Part shown: piece after piece, positions 45,201-55,146 of the stretch
Layout: each line of letters opens with the position of its first letter
How positions within the stretch are numbered: the first letter of the stretch is position 1
Assembly (NCBI GenBank): GCA_014529385.2
Contig: CM043964.1
Coordinates: forward strand, 107,159,587-107,221,586
DNA from: Adiantum capillus-veneris
Taxonomy: Eukaryota; Streptophyta; Polypodiopsida; Polypodiales; Pteridaceae
Direction of reading: 5' to 3'
Length of the DNA stretch: 62,000 nucleotides
Position numbers and translations under genes: made by a program
Notes under the pieces: model-generated
Told to the model about the DNA's origin: nothing
Database searches by the model: none
The model's input: the letters and a program-made list of their open reading frames with translations, nothing else

Positions 45201-46502
45201 GAAGAGACTTTTGCTCCCACTTGTCGTATGACTACTGTGCGTTTTCTATGTGCATTGGCAGCTCATTTTGGTTGGGATGTACATCAATCAGACATTGTTA
45301 CTGCTTTCTTGAATGGTGACATATTTGAGGAAGTTTATGTAACGCAGCCTCGCGGTTTTGTCATAAAAGGACAAGAGGACAAAGTGTGCAAATGTAAGAA
45401 GGCTTTGTATGGGTTGAAGCAATCTCCTCGTGCTTGGTATGAGAAAGCTGACACTCATTTGGTTAAACGAGGCTTTCGTAACAGTCCAACAGAAAGCACA
45501 TTGTATGTAAAGCGTGAGGATGATGTATTTCTCATTGTGGTTCTTTATGTTGATGATTTGCTGATCACTGGACCAAATGAGAGACATATTGCTGAATTTA
45601 AGGCTGATTTGAATGCTACTTTCAAGATGAAAGATTTGGGGCTGTTGCATCATTACTTGGGTATACAGTTTAAGCAGTGTGATGGTGGTATTGCCTTGTG
45701 TCAGAAAAGTTACATAGAGACATTGCTATGTAAGTTTGGACTTGAGGATTGCAAACCTATTGCCACTCCCATGGAAACAGGTTTGAAGTTGAGTCTACAT
45801 GATGCTGGCGATCCTGCTGATGTCACTCTTTACCAAACTGCTGTTGGCTGCCTCATTTATGTATGCAACACGAGGCCAGATATTCAGTTTGCAGTCTCGC
45901 AGGTCAGCAGATTTATGCATAGCCCAGGGTCTAAGCATTGGCAGGCTGTCAAGAGGATTTTCCGCTACCTTAGTGGCACTTTACATCTTGGCTTGTTTTA
46001 TCCCAAGGGGGGATCATTGCCGCCAGACTTACATGCTTTTTCGGACTCAGATTGGGCTGGTTGTTTTGACACGCGAGTGTCCACAAGCGGTTTTTGTTTC
46101 ATGCTTGGCAGTTCATGTATATCATGGTTGAGCAAGAAGCAACCTACTGTGGCCACTTCGAGTTGTGAGGCTGAGTACAGGGCAGTCTTCACAGCTACGG
46201 TTGAGTGTGTATGGCTCAGACGCCTTATGGCTGACTTGGGTGTTGGACAGGACACTGCCAACACTATCTACACTGACAGTCAGAGCGCATTGGCAGTTGC
46301 GAGGAACCCAGTTTTTCATGCTCGCACAAAGCACATTGAGGTGCATTACCACTATGTCAGGGAGAGGCTCTCAGCAGGAGAGATCAGCTTGGCTTATGTG
46401 CCAACACAGGACAACCTTGCAGATCTTTTCACAAAGGCATTGTCTCGTGAGAAGCTTGAAGCTTTCCGCAAAGCTTTGGGCTTACTCCCCTTTGTGGACT
46501 GA
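42216..46502 (+). CDS. Copia-B gag-pol polyprotein, 1428 aa, intact
   Basis: Start chosen at ACCATGGCT; the frame is open 20 codons further up but without an ATG of that quality. Gag (DGDNYPMWAYMM...) is followed by the knuckle CHYCKANDHLIKSC (residues ~284-297). Protease DSGA is at ~370. The pre-integrase finger is LWHARFGH...CEGC. The integrase has HSDVCGPM (Asp ~573), SDRGGEY (Asp ~636) and NGVAERKN (Glu ~672). The RT carries KARLVAKGYAQQKG, TAFLNGD and YVDDLLI (~1111). RNase H has SDSDWAG (~1276), CEAEYRA and TDSQSAL. It makes all proteins needed for reverse transcription and integration of this element. No stop or shift seen, length normal for copia. Confidence 0.97.
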   Translation: MADNNNTDVFKMFAVEDRLDGDNYPMWAYMMQHVLVSKGVWNIVQGIDVRPGSEDVGDVEDVAGLAARIAAVRVVLPTAEQARWDVKDAQAHALIALSVKHTIIPHIRSAKSAKQAWDILAGLYASRNEAKIALLRKELESKIMHEEDDMDTFLASVKDINEQLISAGEVISDSSLVQTVLDALPDSYQTFASTWRLMTQGNPEVVKFDALCTLLLQESLSRKNRTRQRAVEQAFIASQRKGGNSNAATSYGSAASGKNSVPNASAGSTSSGNSGDKGKKKMRCHYCKANDHLIKSCPKLKAKEAKKKEGGSTANAGSTTNAAIVESSVKGDCDADVDAEWAFSAECTYNPVVHDACLSVAADSHVWYFDSGATKHITSHRELFTSLESVPHGNSVTCANNASYPVQGVGKIVLTAANGSSFTLVDALYVPGIKKNLLSVSALARLGLVVKFVDDRCTVHDLSFGDEIVASGLLCRGLYKLTLYDKCGQNFANAVADSRAISDAKLWHARFGHLNFASLLRLQKSDMVASLPPLEAPIKHVCEGCILGKMQRSKFPKDGSVRATCRLQLVHSDVCGPMQTPSLGNYLYFVTFIDDYSRHAWVFPLKAKSEVFMCFKQFLAMAENVSKCTMGTLRSDRGGEYMSHEFNAFLASRGIKHQCTVPYTPQQNGVAERKNRSLTEMARCMVKSQALPHSFWLEAIMCATYVLNRCPTKALQSITPYEAWHDRKPSIEHMRVFGCLAYALVPQVQRRKLDDKAVKCIFVGYSAESKGYRLYHPQTKRILVSRDVVFVEDSVQPLLSCTRDSNVSSQDIYDTLLPLFSGGNTNVSSNEANVQPMGVSENVLEQPITDADVHDVLDEERAENEQARGMPKWLVHTLRDSKLDAPLSSRTRSGSRHASYASDCYALAVSSLHDVEEPLSFDEAQNSENWIAAMKSEYDALIENDTWTLCDLPPGKKAIGTKWVYKLKRKPDGEIDRHKARLVAKGYAQQKGIDYEETFAPTCRMTTVRFLCALAAHFGWDVHQSDIVTAFLNGDIFEEVYVTQPRGFVIKGQEDKVCKCKKALYGLKQSPRAWYEKADTHLVKRGFRNSPTESTLYVKREDDVFLIVVLYVDDLLITGPNERHIAEFKADLNATFKMKDLGLLHHYLGIQFKQCDGGIALCQKSYIETLLCKFGLEDCKPIATPMETGLKLSLHDAGDPADVTLYQTAVGCLIYVCNTRPDIQFAVSQVSRFMHSPGSKHWQAVKRIFRYLSGTLHLGLFYPKGGSLPPDLHAFSDSDWAGCFDTRVSTSGFCFMLGSSCISWLSKKQPTVATSSCEAEYRAVFTATVECVWLRRLMADLGVGQDTANTIYTDSQSALAVARNPVFHARTKHIEVHYHYVRERLSAGEISLAYVPTQDNLADLFTKALSREKLEAFRKALGLLPFVD

Positions 46503-46566
46503 TCCTGTCCTCAGGGCATGGCACTTCCCTTTACTCATGTGCCAGCTCTCGTTCACCGCATCACTC

Positions 46567-46577
46567 CAGGGGGGATT
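46567..46577 (+). other. Copia-B polypurine tract
   Basis: CAGGGGGGATT before the 3' LTR. Confidence 0.85.
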
Positions 46578-46804
46578 TGTTACCATATACATGTGGTAGT
46601 GATGTGTGTGAACACACTAGGACCGCCGGGGCATTTTTTCCCTCTTTAGGAGGTTTTTTCCCCCGTGCATTGTATATACGCCCATCACTCTAGGGCTATC
46701 TATCTTTCCATTGCACACTAAGGAATACACTCTCTATTGTGTGCCTTGAGCTTCCTTCGTCTTCTCCAAGCTGTGTGTGTTTCTCTGCAACCCTAATTCC
46801 AACA
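46578..46804 (+). repeat. Copia-B 3' LTR
   Basis: Identical to 41627-41853. Confidence 0.97.
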
Positions 46805-46809
46805 AAAGC
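46805..46809. repeat. Target-site duplication AAAGC (right, Copia-B)
   Basis: Direct copy of 41622-41626. Confidence 0.95.
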
Positions 46810-49800
46810 ATCATGAGTTCTACCTCCGTGTAGCCTCTCTCCAAAGCATTCATGACCCTACTAGCAAATTAGATGGGTCGCATCCTGGTACTGTGGGAAT
46901 CTTGTTGTAATAAAACTGCACCAATTGTTTCCTTCCCAACACTAGAGCTAACAAAGAATGTGTACTCCCAACAAGGAGGCATGAGTATTGGTAGCTCTGA
47001 CAAAATGACTTTAATGTTACAAAAGTACTCTTCAAGATCATCAGACCATGCAAATTCTACTTGTTGTGTCAACTTTTGCAAAGGATGAAGAAACTCCGAA
47101 GCTAAGTGAATAAAGCGTGACATATACTTCACCTTTTGAATGAATGAGATGACCTCTTTGAGATTCTTGGGTGATGGGAGCTCAATAAGAGCCTTTGCCT
47201 TTGAAGGATCCACCTCAATGCCTTTATAGGAAACCTTGTGACCAAGCAAGATCACTTCATCCTCACCTATGTGGCACTTATCGGGGTTGAGTTGACCTCC
47301 CATGTCATAGAGCTTCTTTAAACCTTCTTCTACCCTTTGTAGATGCAATGATTTTGAGCTATAAATGCAAAAATCATCAATAAAAACCCTAATGGACTTT
47401 CCAAAGAATGCTTGAAACACCATGTTCATGAAGCGTTGGAAAGTTGCAGGAGCATTTGTCAGTCCAAATGGCATGACTCTAAAAGCATAACAACCCCAAG
47501 GAGTGATGAAGGTTGTTTTCAACTGATCTTCCAATGCGATACCTATTTGAAAGTAACCCGAGTAGCCATCACACATAGTGTACTTCTCATGACCAGCTAC
47601 CTCATTTAGTATCTCATCCTGAAATGGGAGGGAAAAGTGATCTCTTTTTGTTGCCTCATTGAGTGGACGGTAATCCACACACACCCTCCACTTGCCATTT
47701 TTCTTAGGAGTGACAACAACGGGAGAGACCCACTCCGAATTCTCCACTAGATAAATGAAACCTGCTGCTAGAAGCTTTCTTACCTCCTTGAGTAAAGCCT
47801 GCTCCTTGATGACTCCTAGCCTTCGTAGCTTTTGAGCCTTAGGTGTGGCCTCTGGCTTCAACTCAATTTTGTGTTGAACAGCATCTACTCCACGCACATC
47901 GGTGTAGTCTTTAGCGAAAAGCCTAGGAAATTTCCTTAACACACCTTTGAGCTCCTCTCTTTCATCCTTTGTAAGTGTTGTAGATAACATACCTTCTAGC
48001 ATTCTTTCATCTTCCACTTTTTGGTTTTTTTGGGAACCTACCTCTTCCAAACCTGGGCAAGAGGTCTCTTGGTTGTTTGGCTTAAACCTTACCCCCATGA
48101 CTTCGATGGAAGACTCCTCTTCAGTAATGCTGCCGCTACTTTCTCCTTCTGAAGTGCTATCGGTCCAGCCTTCCTCCGTCTCACTTTGAGATGATTCTTC
48201 ATGGAGCTCCTCTTGGCGTTGCTCCTTCATGTCAAAGACAACCTTCTTATGATTGTCATTCCTGCAAATTAGCTTTCCACTCTCCCAATCCTGCAAATCT
48301 CGCATTTTCATTAGCCATGGTCTCCCTAGGATAAATGGGTAACCATTTCCTTTGGTAGACATGACATAGAAATTCACTGCCTTCTTAATGCCAAAGGCCT
48401 CCACAGAGACATTTTTACAAATGCCTACGCACCTAGCCTTGCTATTGTTTGCCATTTTGACTTTATTTTCAGGTGTCTCATGGATGTGCATGCCTAGTCT
48501 TTGCATGAGTCCTTCTGTCATGATGCAAATTTGTGCACCCCCATCCACTAGACCTTTCCTAACCAATCTTCCTTTGATGTAACAATCTAGCACAGGTGTG
48601 ATATCCTCATTCATTTCAGCATGTGCAATTTTTACAACAGGAACACTCTCTTTTATCTTTGTCCTAGTGCTAACTGCCTTCGTTAAATCCCTCCTAACTT
48701 GTGGGCATAATGCAAGAAACTGAGGCCATGAGATATCAGGATCCTTACCTCTCATGTCTTCCAATAGGTTGTATGGAGCCATAGCATGTCCAAGAGGGAA
48801 GTCTTGGAGATTGATACGACGTCGAGTCCTCTTAGCTTCCTTGGTCTCATTTGCCTTCTTTTCTCGTCCATGGTCACTTTGTGATGTAACCCCTTCTTTC
48901 TCCTTACCTTTTCCTCGGCCACGCTTAATGCCATTTGCTTCCATGTCAATCTCATTTGAGTTTGTCACCTCTACCACATGCACATTTGGGTCTGGCAAAG
49001 GTGGAACTCCTTCCACTCCTTGTGGAGGTGGTCTTGCTCCATTTGGTCTTTGTAGAAGTCGTGGTTGCTGACTAGTTCCTTCACTTGCATTCATCACTAG
49101 GTAATTCAAGTTAGGTCTCCCTGGCTCCCCACAGGGCCAAGGACAATTATACATCCCATGTCCAGACTCTCCGCAATTCCAACATTGCAAGACTCTCCTA
49201 GGTCGTGGATCTTGCTCTTCAGACTTCTTTGCTTGTCCCTTTGGACCTACAGCTTGTGCAAGGTGAATTGACAAGCTGCTTAAAGATTCATTTAACTTCT
49301 CAATCACTTCCGCCGTTACCTCAGGAATCTCCTTAGATGTTGATGCTTGTGACTTACCTTTGGGTCTAAGACCTTCTATTGGAACCTCCCCTCTTAAGCA
49401 CTTGAGTTTCCTATATTTCTCAGCAGCCCTAGTTTCAGCTGCATCAAAGGTTGCAGGTGTACCCGCCTCAACTTTTATCTTAAAGTCAGGAAAGAGTGCA
49501 TCTATGAACCTCTCCTTCTTTAGGAACTCTGCACCATCACCAGGGTTAGCAATATTTCTCACCCATACAGCCCAAAGACGTAGAAACTCTTGCTTGTACA
49601 AGTAGTAGTCATCTAAGTCTTTTTTTATGAGAAACAATGTCTTGCCATAGTTTTTGAGTGTTTTGGGGATCAAAGAAGTATCTCTTGAAATGATTCACAA
49701 CTTTCGTGTAATTCCCTTTAACTTCCTCAGGCAAAGAGTCAAACCAAGTGCTAGCATCTTTCCTAAGGACCACCTCAAACATCTCTACACGTTCTTGATC

Positions 49801-49917
49801 AGTTACTATCCTCTTGATACGACAAGACATCTTGAAATTTGCTAAAAATAATTCTGCATCCTCTCCAAGCTCTCCAAAGAAAAAAGGATATCCGAACATT
49901 TGGCGTTGGGCCTCCAT
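46810..49917 (-). pseudogene. Gypsy-2 gag-pol, 5' part (gag to RNase H)
   Basis: Begins MEAQRQMFGYPFFFGELG at 49917. Gag core has W-F-D-S-L-P, VVNHFKRYFF and the YLYKQEFLRLWAVW helix. The knuckle is CWNCGESGHGMYNC (~49190-49150). Protease is VDGGAQICIMTEG (DGG as in Gypsy-1, ~48530). RT has WVSPVVVTPKKNGKWRVCVDY and FIDDFCIYSS (~47370). RNase H 1 has FFVSSSVGKETIGAVLLQQ. Breaks: one extra A in an A7 run (~49630) shifts the gag frame, and TAA at 46869-46871 stands where Gypsy-1 has Tyr. Beyond that the frame continues to the Copia-B insertion. Confidence 0.94.
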
Positions 49918-50002
49918 TGAATCGGTTTCAAAGTGACAACACGTTTCTGTTTTTCTTTCTTAAAAAATTTACACAATAATGTTTTCTAAATTGCAATCTA
50001 TT

Positions 50003-50221
50003 CTACAACAAAATAAAAATATTCACATCAAATGACCTATGATAATCAATAAGAGGCAGGATAACAGGGTTTGGTGATGAGAGAATTTCTCCTACTCTTT
50101 GGGCACCAAACATGAACACCATATGTTGTTGAAAATGGAATTTTCTACTAATTGCAATGTTTATTCTAATGTGTGGAGTGAAATGAAAAGGGAAAACCTC
50201 TATTCTTGGGCCATTATCCAT
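50003..50221 (-). CDS. Gypsy-2 leader ORF, family L, second copy (72 aa)
   Basis: True ATG and stop. Gapless alignment to the Gypsy-1 leader ORF (15005-15223), both 72 residues. Of the last 34 positions about 13 are identical and many more conservative: G-x-x-R-x-x-E, then P-x-x-LPL, then F-x-V-x-I. Also matches the neighbour at 50243-50455. Function unknown; being kept in two families argues for selection on the protein. Confidence 0.6.
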   Translation of the reverse strand: MDNGPRIEVFPFHFTPHIRINIAISRKFHFQQHMVFMFGAQRVGEILSSPNPVILPLIDYHRSFDVNIFILL

Positions 50222-50242
50222 GGTCTATGGATGACCTAACTC

Positions 50243-50455
50243 TTAAAAGAAAACAAAAATATAGACGTCCAAACTAAGGTCGTGCCTAATGAGAGACAAA
50301 ATAAAAGGATTTACTGATGCGTTTATCTCTGCCAACCTAAGAGGACATAAAATTCTACGAATTACACGTTGAAATTGCAACTTAGTACTAACAATTATGT
50401 GTACATTTTGCCTTGCAATGGGAATGAAGGGATCATACAAATTCTTATGATTCAT
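50243..50455 (-). CDS. Gypsy-2 leader ORF, family L, first copy (70 aa)
   Basis: ATG start. It lies 22 nt upstream of the second copy and resembles it along the last 55 residues (KLQFQRV..., R-x-x-E-I, NP-x-IL-x-L, LDV-x-IF). A tandem duplication, old enough that the two now differ at most positions. Between primer site and gag. Confidence 0.6.
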   Translation of the reverse strand: MNHKNLYDPFIPIARQNVHIIVSTKLQFQRVIRRILCPLRLAEINASVNPFILSLIRHDLSLDVYIFVFF

Positions 50456-50510
50456 GAAAACTACTTGACTATGCTAAAGATTGAACCTACACAAAACATA
50501 CACAAGCCGT

Positions 50511-50527
50511 CCTCAGTGGGGGCACCA
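50511..50527 (-). other. Gypsy-2 primer binding site
   Basis: Minus-strand TGGTGCCCCCACTGAGG, 3 nt inside the LTR; identical to Gypsy-1. Confidence 0.85.
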
Positions 50528-50530
50528 ATT

Positions 50531-53116
50531 TGAGGCGGTCCGGGGCGGGCAACAAGAAGAGCGGCCTCTAAACACCCTTCGAGGCTCCCATGCTGCTCAA
50601 TTGGGGCTGGGGCAAGCACAATCAGGGACAACAACAACCCACAGCCAAAAACCAGATAAAAAAAGGGGCACCACCTAGTTGTAGATGTGAACTAGGACGC
50701 ACGTATATCTCCTTGTACTCAAACGCACAAAGAGAGGGGAATGCAAGATAGCCACACACACCAAACACAAACATTCACCACGCCAGAGAGAGGTAAAGAG
50801 CACAAATCAACTTGAGCAACTCAGTCTTAGCCTTAAACACTAGATGCACACAAAGCTTGATGAGAAATAGAGAGACAACACAAAACTTGACCTTGTTGCC
50901 AATACACAAATTGTCTTAGGGTCACGAGAGCCCTCTCACCGAGCACCCTCTTACAATTGACCTTTTAGGCAAACAATTCAACAAGCCCTCAAACCACCAA
51001 GCATGAAATGGCACAACAAACTTCAAGGACAATATACCTTCAACCACTTGATTAGCCAACTTATCAAGTCAATTTGGAGAGAAGAGTCGTAGTTGCAGCA
51101 TGCAATTGCACCCAAAACTATGAATCTTATTTATAGACAAGAGTAGGCTACAAGTGTGATTGCAGAGTATGGTATCACTCCACTCCTCTAGATAGCATAA
51201 CTAACTTCAAGCTTCTCCATGCACCTATGTGTAGTGATGGAATAGAGCACTCACAGTGCACACACTCTACACAACTAGGCTTGAAGAGTGGTGTGTTATG
51301 TGTTGAGAATGGTGTGGTGTAGTGTGATCATGTGATGATTTACAAGGGAGAGAAGGGCTCTATTTATAGGTTTTAGAAGCCTCGATTAGGATTAGGCCTA
51401 ATCAAGTTTATTTGAAGGAATAAAAGATTATGCATATTTTTATTTTTTTTAATGAGGGTGGGTCTCTCTTGTCCTTTGAGTCACATGGATGTGGGCTCAA
51501 GGGAGGAGAATTATTGAGGATGAAAGGAGAGAGGATTGAATGAATAATTTTGGAGTGCCTACTCTAGTAGAGGGTGCATTTTACAATAAGGTTAGTGGTT
51601 AGTAGTTAGTAATTATCACTACAAAATATTTACAAAATCATTCACCAAATGGTGAGATATATGATGAGAAAAGTTAGAGAATGGATAAGCTTGTAAAGCA
51701 AGGTTGAAGCTTGGAGAAGTTGACATTCACCTCTTTACAGCATCGGTAGAAGAAGCGGTCAGCATGGCGAAGTAGCGCGTGTCGATGAAGCTATGTTATC
51801 TTCAAACCTTGGAAACTTCATGATAAAAGCCTTCATTTGCAGAGGTTATCCTTGGATTTTTGCTGATTTTTGAAGTTCTTTACAAAGCTGAAGAGAGTAT
51901 GGTAATATGGACATATATGTAGAGAGAAAGGGGGACACATAGGGTGTAGAAATGGAGGATGAAGGCTATGGAGGTGTGAGAGATGTGGCAATGGTAAAGA
52001 GGGTGAATTAGGACATGGAAGTTGCAGGTTTGGGAGTGGGAAGGAGAGGGAGGAGTGTGTGTGAAAGAGGAAAATGATAAAGTGGAAGAGGGAGTGTGGC
52101 TGCATAGCATGGGCAAACTGGGGTCCACCAATAAAATCATAGCTCACAGCTCGTAGCTCAAAAAAATATGAAAAAATTTGAGGTAAAAGTTCAGCTCACG
52201 AGCTACAACTTTTGCTTGTATCACCTTTTCAAATTCGGGGAGCATGTGATCTTTAAAAATTCAGCAAAACCGACTGTTTTTTCCACTGCACAAGGTCCTT
52301 GTGAGGTCCTTCTTTGCATGATTCTTTTGAATACCTCCAAGAGTGAGCTCCCCATGGTGCATGCATCCATGCCACATACCCTTGAACTTATTTGGTAGGT
52401 CTATAATTGAAGATATTGATCATGATATAACTGAATAGTACAACTAAGAAAATCAAATATTGAGGGGTCTAAAAACATATGTACATGTCAAATATAAATA
52501 ATATAGGTGGAAAAATTATAAAGGGGTCAAAATAAATCTCTCTCATTATAAGTCTACCATAAAAAGATGAATATTTTTGGTGTTCTAATTTATGAGAGTA
52601 AAAGAGAATAGATGTAGGAAGGAAAAATCACAATAGTGAAAAAATATACACATAAATAAAACTAGTTTTTTTGGATTTTTGTTGGGATGGAGTTACACCA
52701 AAAATAAGAGAAGCTTGCATGAAATTATTTTTATGTGGAATAAAGAGTATGCAAAATGGTAAAAAAAAATATGGTAATGGTGAGTCAATGTACATAGCAT
52801 AAATAACACACCATAGGTAGAAATATTTAAATAAATGCCAAAATAATTATGAGAAATCCTTTTATTTAGGCCCTATATACAATGAAATATTTACACACAA
52901 ATGGGCCATAATATACTTATATTTTTTATATTTTTTTGGTTGAACTAGCCCAGTGACTAGCTAATTAAGGGTTTTTAAGAAGATATGGGAAAAGTCCCCT
53001 AACTCACACACACCTATATACAATGAAATGGTAGGGATAGCCACAGTGTTTGGATGATTTTGGTAGGGTGGGTTAACTCACTATGGCAATTACGGAGAGC
53101 CGAAAAAGGGCTATCA
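50531..53116 (-). repeat. Gypsy-2 5' LTR (right)
   Basis: 2586 bp, partner of 36874-39462. TATAAATA at 51361-51368 (minus). Confidence 0.95.
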
Positions 53117-53120
53117 CCGT
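53117..53120. repeat. Target-site duplication CCGT (right, Gypsy-2)
   Basis: Direct copy of 36870-36873. Confidence 0.88.
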
Positions 53121-53399
53121 CTCCTCGACTTGTCTTTGTTCTTCCACCTCTTTGGCTTTTCTTGCCGCATCTTCTGCCTACTTTAGCTTGAGGGCTTCGG
53201 CTTCTTGGTTCATCCTTTCCAATTCTTTCGGATCTTCGGCCTCTTTTCTTGTATGGTGCTTTGTTCTAGGGCCTTTAAGTCCAGCAGACACCCATTTTTT
53301 GGGGTCCTTCCCTTGTGCTTGTCTACTGCGTTGGTAGGCATGTTTCTCTCTTTCAAAGCACACTTGTTTTTGTGAAAGCTCTTCTTGATGTGCGGCCAT
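53117..53399 (-). pseudogene. E5 coiled-coil ORF, middle part
   Basis: MAAHQEELSQKQVCFEREKH starts a Glu/Lys/Gln/Arg-rich helix (KELERMNQEAEALKLK, then after a TAG at 53178-53180 KAKEVEEQRQVEE). The frame runs straight into 36869 and below once Gypsy-2 and one target copy are removed. The part between this and 53494 needs a frameshift. Confidence 0.6.
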
Positions 53400-53493
53400 A
53401 GATTTTCTTTTTATTTCTTCTCTATGAGCTCTCTTTTCTTTGTTGTCAGAGCTCTAGCTGTTGTGCCTTTCCGGGGAACTATCAGCTGACTCT

Positions 53494-54384
53494 TCATCGG
53501 ATTTGTATGATCTTTTTCCTGACCTTGTAGCTCTTGGAGAGGGCTAGCTGTGCTGCCAATATCCAAGTATTCTGGTCAGGAGAAGGTGGTAGGTTGTCGG
53601 CCATGCCAATGGCCTGGTATGCTATTTTCGTTAAGACCTCTGGTGCACCTAAGTAAGTGATTTTGCCTTCCTTCTTGGTGCTCTTCAACGTGGTCAAGAC
53701 ATACTGCACGTGGTCCACTGGTTGCCTTGTTGTCGACTTGAGAACTTGAGTGAATATGGTGGCCATGGCGTGATTTGGCGTAGTGTACCTTGGTGGCCTT
53801 TTTGCCAAGAAATGGAAGTGTTGGTGGTACAAGAGGGCTGGCTCTTCCACTTGTTTGTGAATTAAATTGGCGAATGTAGCTGCGGATGTCTCTTTGGTAA
53901 ATGTTCTGGCTATTTTCATGTCCCTTGCTCTCATGGTCATTCCTTTTGTGGGCAGTCTGAGTGCCTCTGCCACTATCTCTTTAGTGATGACCACTTCAAC
54001 CTTGTTTCCCTGAGTGTTAGAGATCTGTGTGGTTCCATCTTCTTTAATTGTGGATAAAAGCTCGTAAGCTTTCTGAAAATCCACTCCGCAAGTCTCTTGT
54101 TCGTAGAAATCCCTGAGTCCCAGCCTGCGGTTAGCCTCTTTTGTTTCTGGCTTGGCAACTACATCATAGACTTCCGTAGGTAGGAGTTGCAACTCCACCT
54201 GATGCCCCTCTTCACTCTTGAATCTGCTAGTGAAGACTGTAGTGTGGTTCTCTTCTAGCTGTTCTCTGGGGAGGTATGATGCCTTGGCTGCTTTAACTGA
54301 CTCAGGGTCTAGTTGATAAGCGGACAGTTCTTGTAGTTTCTCTTTTTGGTTGAGCTTCTTCTTGGCCCTCTCCGCTGCTTGCAT
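53494..54384 (-). pseudogene. E5 coiled-coil ORF, N-terminal part, 296 aa
   Basis: MQAAERAKKKLNQKEKLQEL opens with a basic helix, then a compact domain: RRLGLRDFYEQETCGVDF, ITKEIVAEALRLPTKGM, FANLIHKQVEEPALLYHQHF, HAMATIFTQVLKS, APEVLTKIAYQAIGMADNLPPSP. This looks gag-like or like plant transposon-associated proteins of unknown function, but I cannot name a family. A good splice acceptor (TTCACTGAACAG) stands 5 nt before the ATG, so it may be expressed from a spliced message. It ends at 53494 where the frame is lost. Confidence 0.55.
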
Positions 54385-54570
54385 GGCTCCTGTTCAGTGA
54401 ATACAGTGCAAAGTTAGCAGATTTGTCAGAATTTTCTCTGAAATGTCCTTTAGGCCAAAATGCTGACAATTTTGGTCCAATTTGCTTCAAATCAATTTTT
54501 GAACAAGCAAAGATGTATAAAAACATGCAAGGAACAAAATTGTAAAGTCAAAACAAATATTTGCAACTAA

Positions 54571-54592
54571 AGTAAATAATCGTGATTATTTA
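54571..54592. repeat. Palindrome copy 1
   Basis: GTAAATAATCG-TGATTATTTAC, self-complementary except at the central pair. Confidence 0.9.
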
Positions 54593-54865
54593 CACCTTAG
54601 GAAAATTTTCAACTTTTTGTAGCCTTAGCTTTATAGGCTTGAAGTATATACCAAATACATGATCTCATTGAAATATGGGCTCATTTGGATGCATAGGGTG
54701 AAAATGGTACCAGATTTTGTCTTTAGGTCTCTGAAACAGTAGATATAAAGGAAATTTGAGATTTTGAGCTCCAAATTGGTTCAAATTTGGCTAGTGGGCT
54801 TAAGACATCATGTGCTTTGGATGCATGATGGCAAAATATCAAAATTCCCTAATTTTGACAAAAAA

Positions 54866-54887
54866 GTAAATAATCGCGATTATTAAC
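54866..54887. repeat. Palindrome copy 2
   Basis: GTAAATAATCG-CGATTATTAAC, one base away from perfect symmetry. Confidence 0.9.
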
Positions 54888-55146
54888 TTTTCTTCCAAGA
54901 TTGACATTTTTTTGTACAAATTGATTCTAAGCATTGTATAGACCCTGTTTATGAGATATGGTGATTTGGATCAAGAAATGTGGCCCATAAATAAGAATTT
55001 GATTTGCAAAGACTTCTTCGTGTTCTTTGACAATTTCCCAAGTAATGGATGGTCATTTTGGCTCATACTTTATTTTTGGCATGTAATAGGTGTGTACACA
55101 TGATAGGTGAGGTGAGGTGACAATTTCCAAGAAAAACTAATGCAAA

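Larger units (their letters stand above)
41627..46804 (+). mobile_element. Copia-B: intact, recently inserted Ty1/copia element
   Basis: 5178 bp. LTRs 41627-41853 and 46578-46804 (227 bp each) are identical as read base by base. 5-bp target duplication, TG...CA ends, good primer site and polypurine tract, and one uninterrupted polyprotein frame. All parts needed for an autonomous copia element are present. Inserted in the first RNase H domain of Gypsy-2. Confidence 0.97.
36874..53116 (-). mobile_element. Gypsy-2: Tat-like Ty3/gypsy element, itself split by Copia-B
   Basis: LTRs 36874-39462 and 50531-53116 (2589 and 2586 bp) differ by few bases. Internal minus-strand order: primer site, two family-L leader ORFs, gag, CCHC, protease, RT, RNase H, [Copia-B], rest of RNase H, archaeal-type RNase H, integrase, polypurine tract. 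It is related to Gypsy-1 but distinct, with LTRs about 1 kb longer and diverged proteins. Several frameshifts and stops make it non-functional. It sits inside the E5 coiled-coil ORF. Confidence 0.95.

Noticed and set aside
49620-49640. Programmed frameshift at an A7 run in Gypsy-2 gag
   Set aside because: The shift falls inside the gag core, needs +1, and the element has many other breaks; a slipped homopolymer is simpler.
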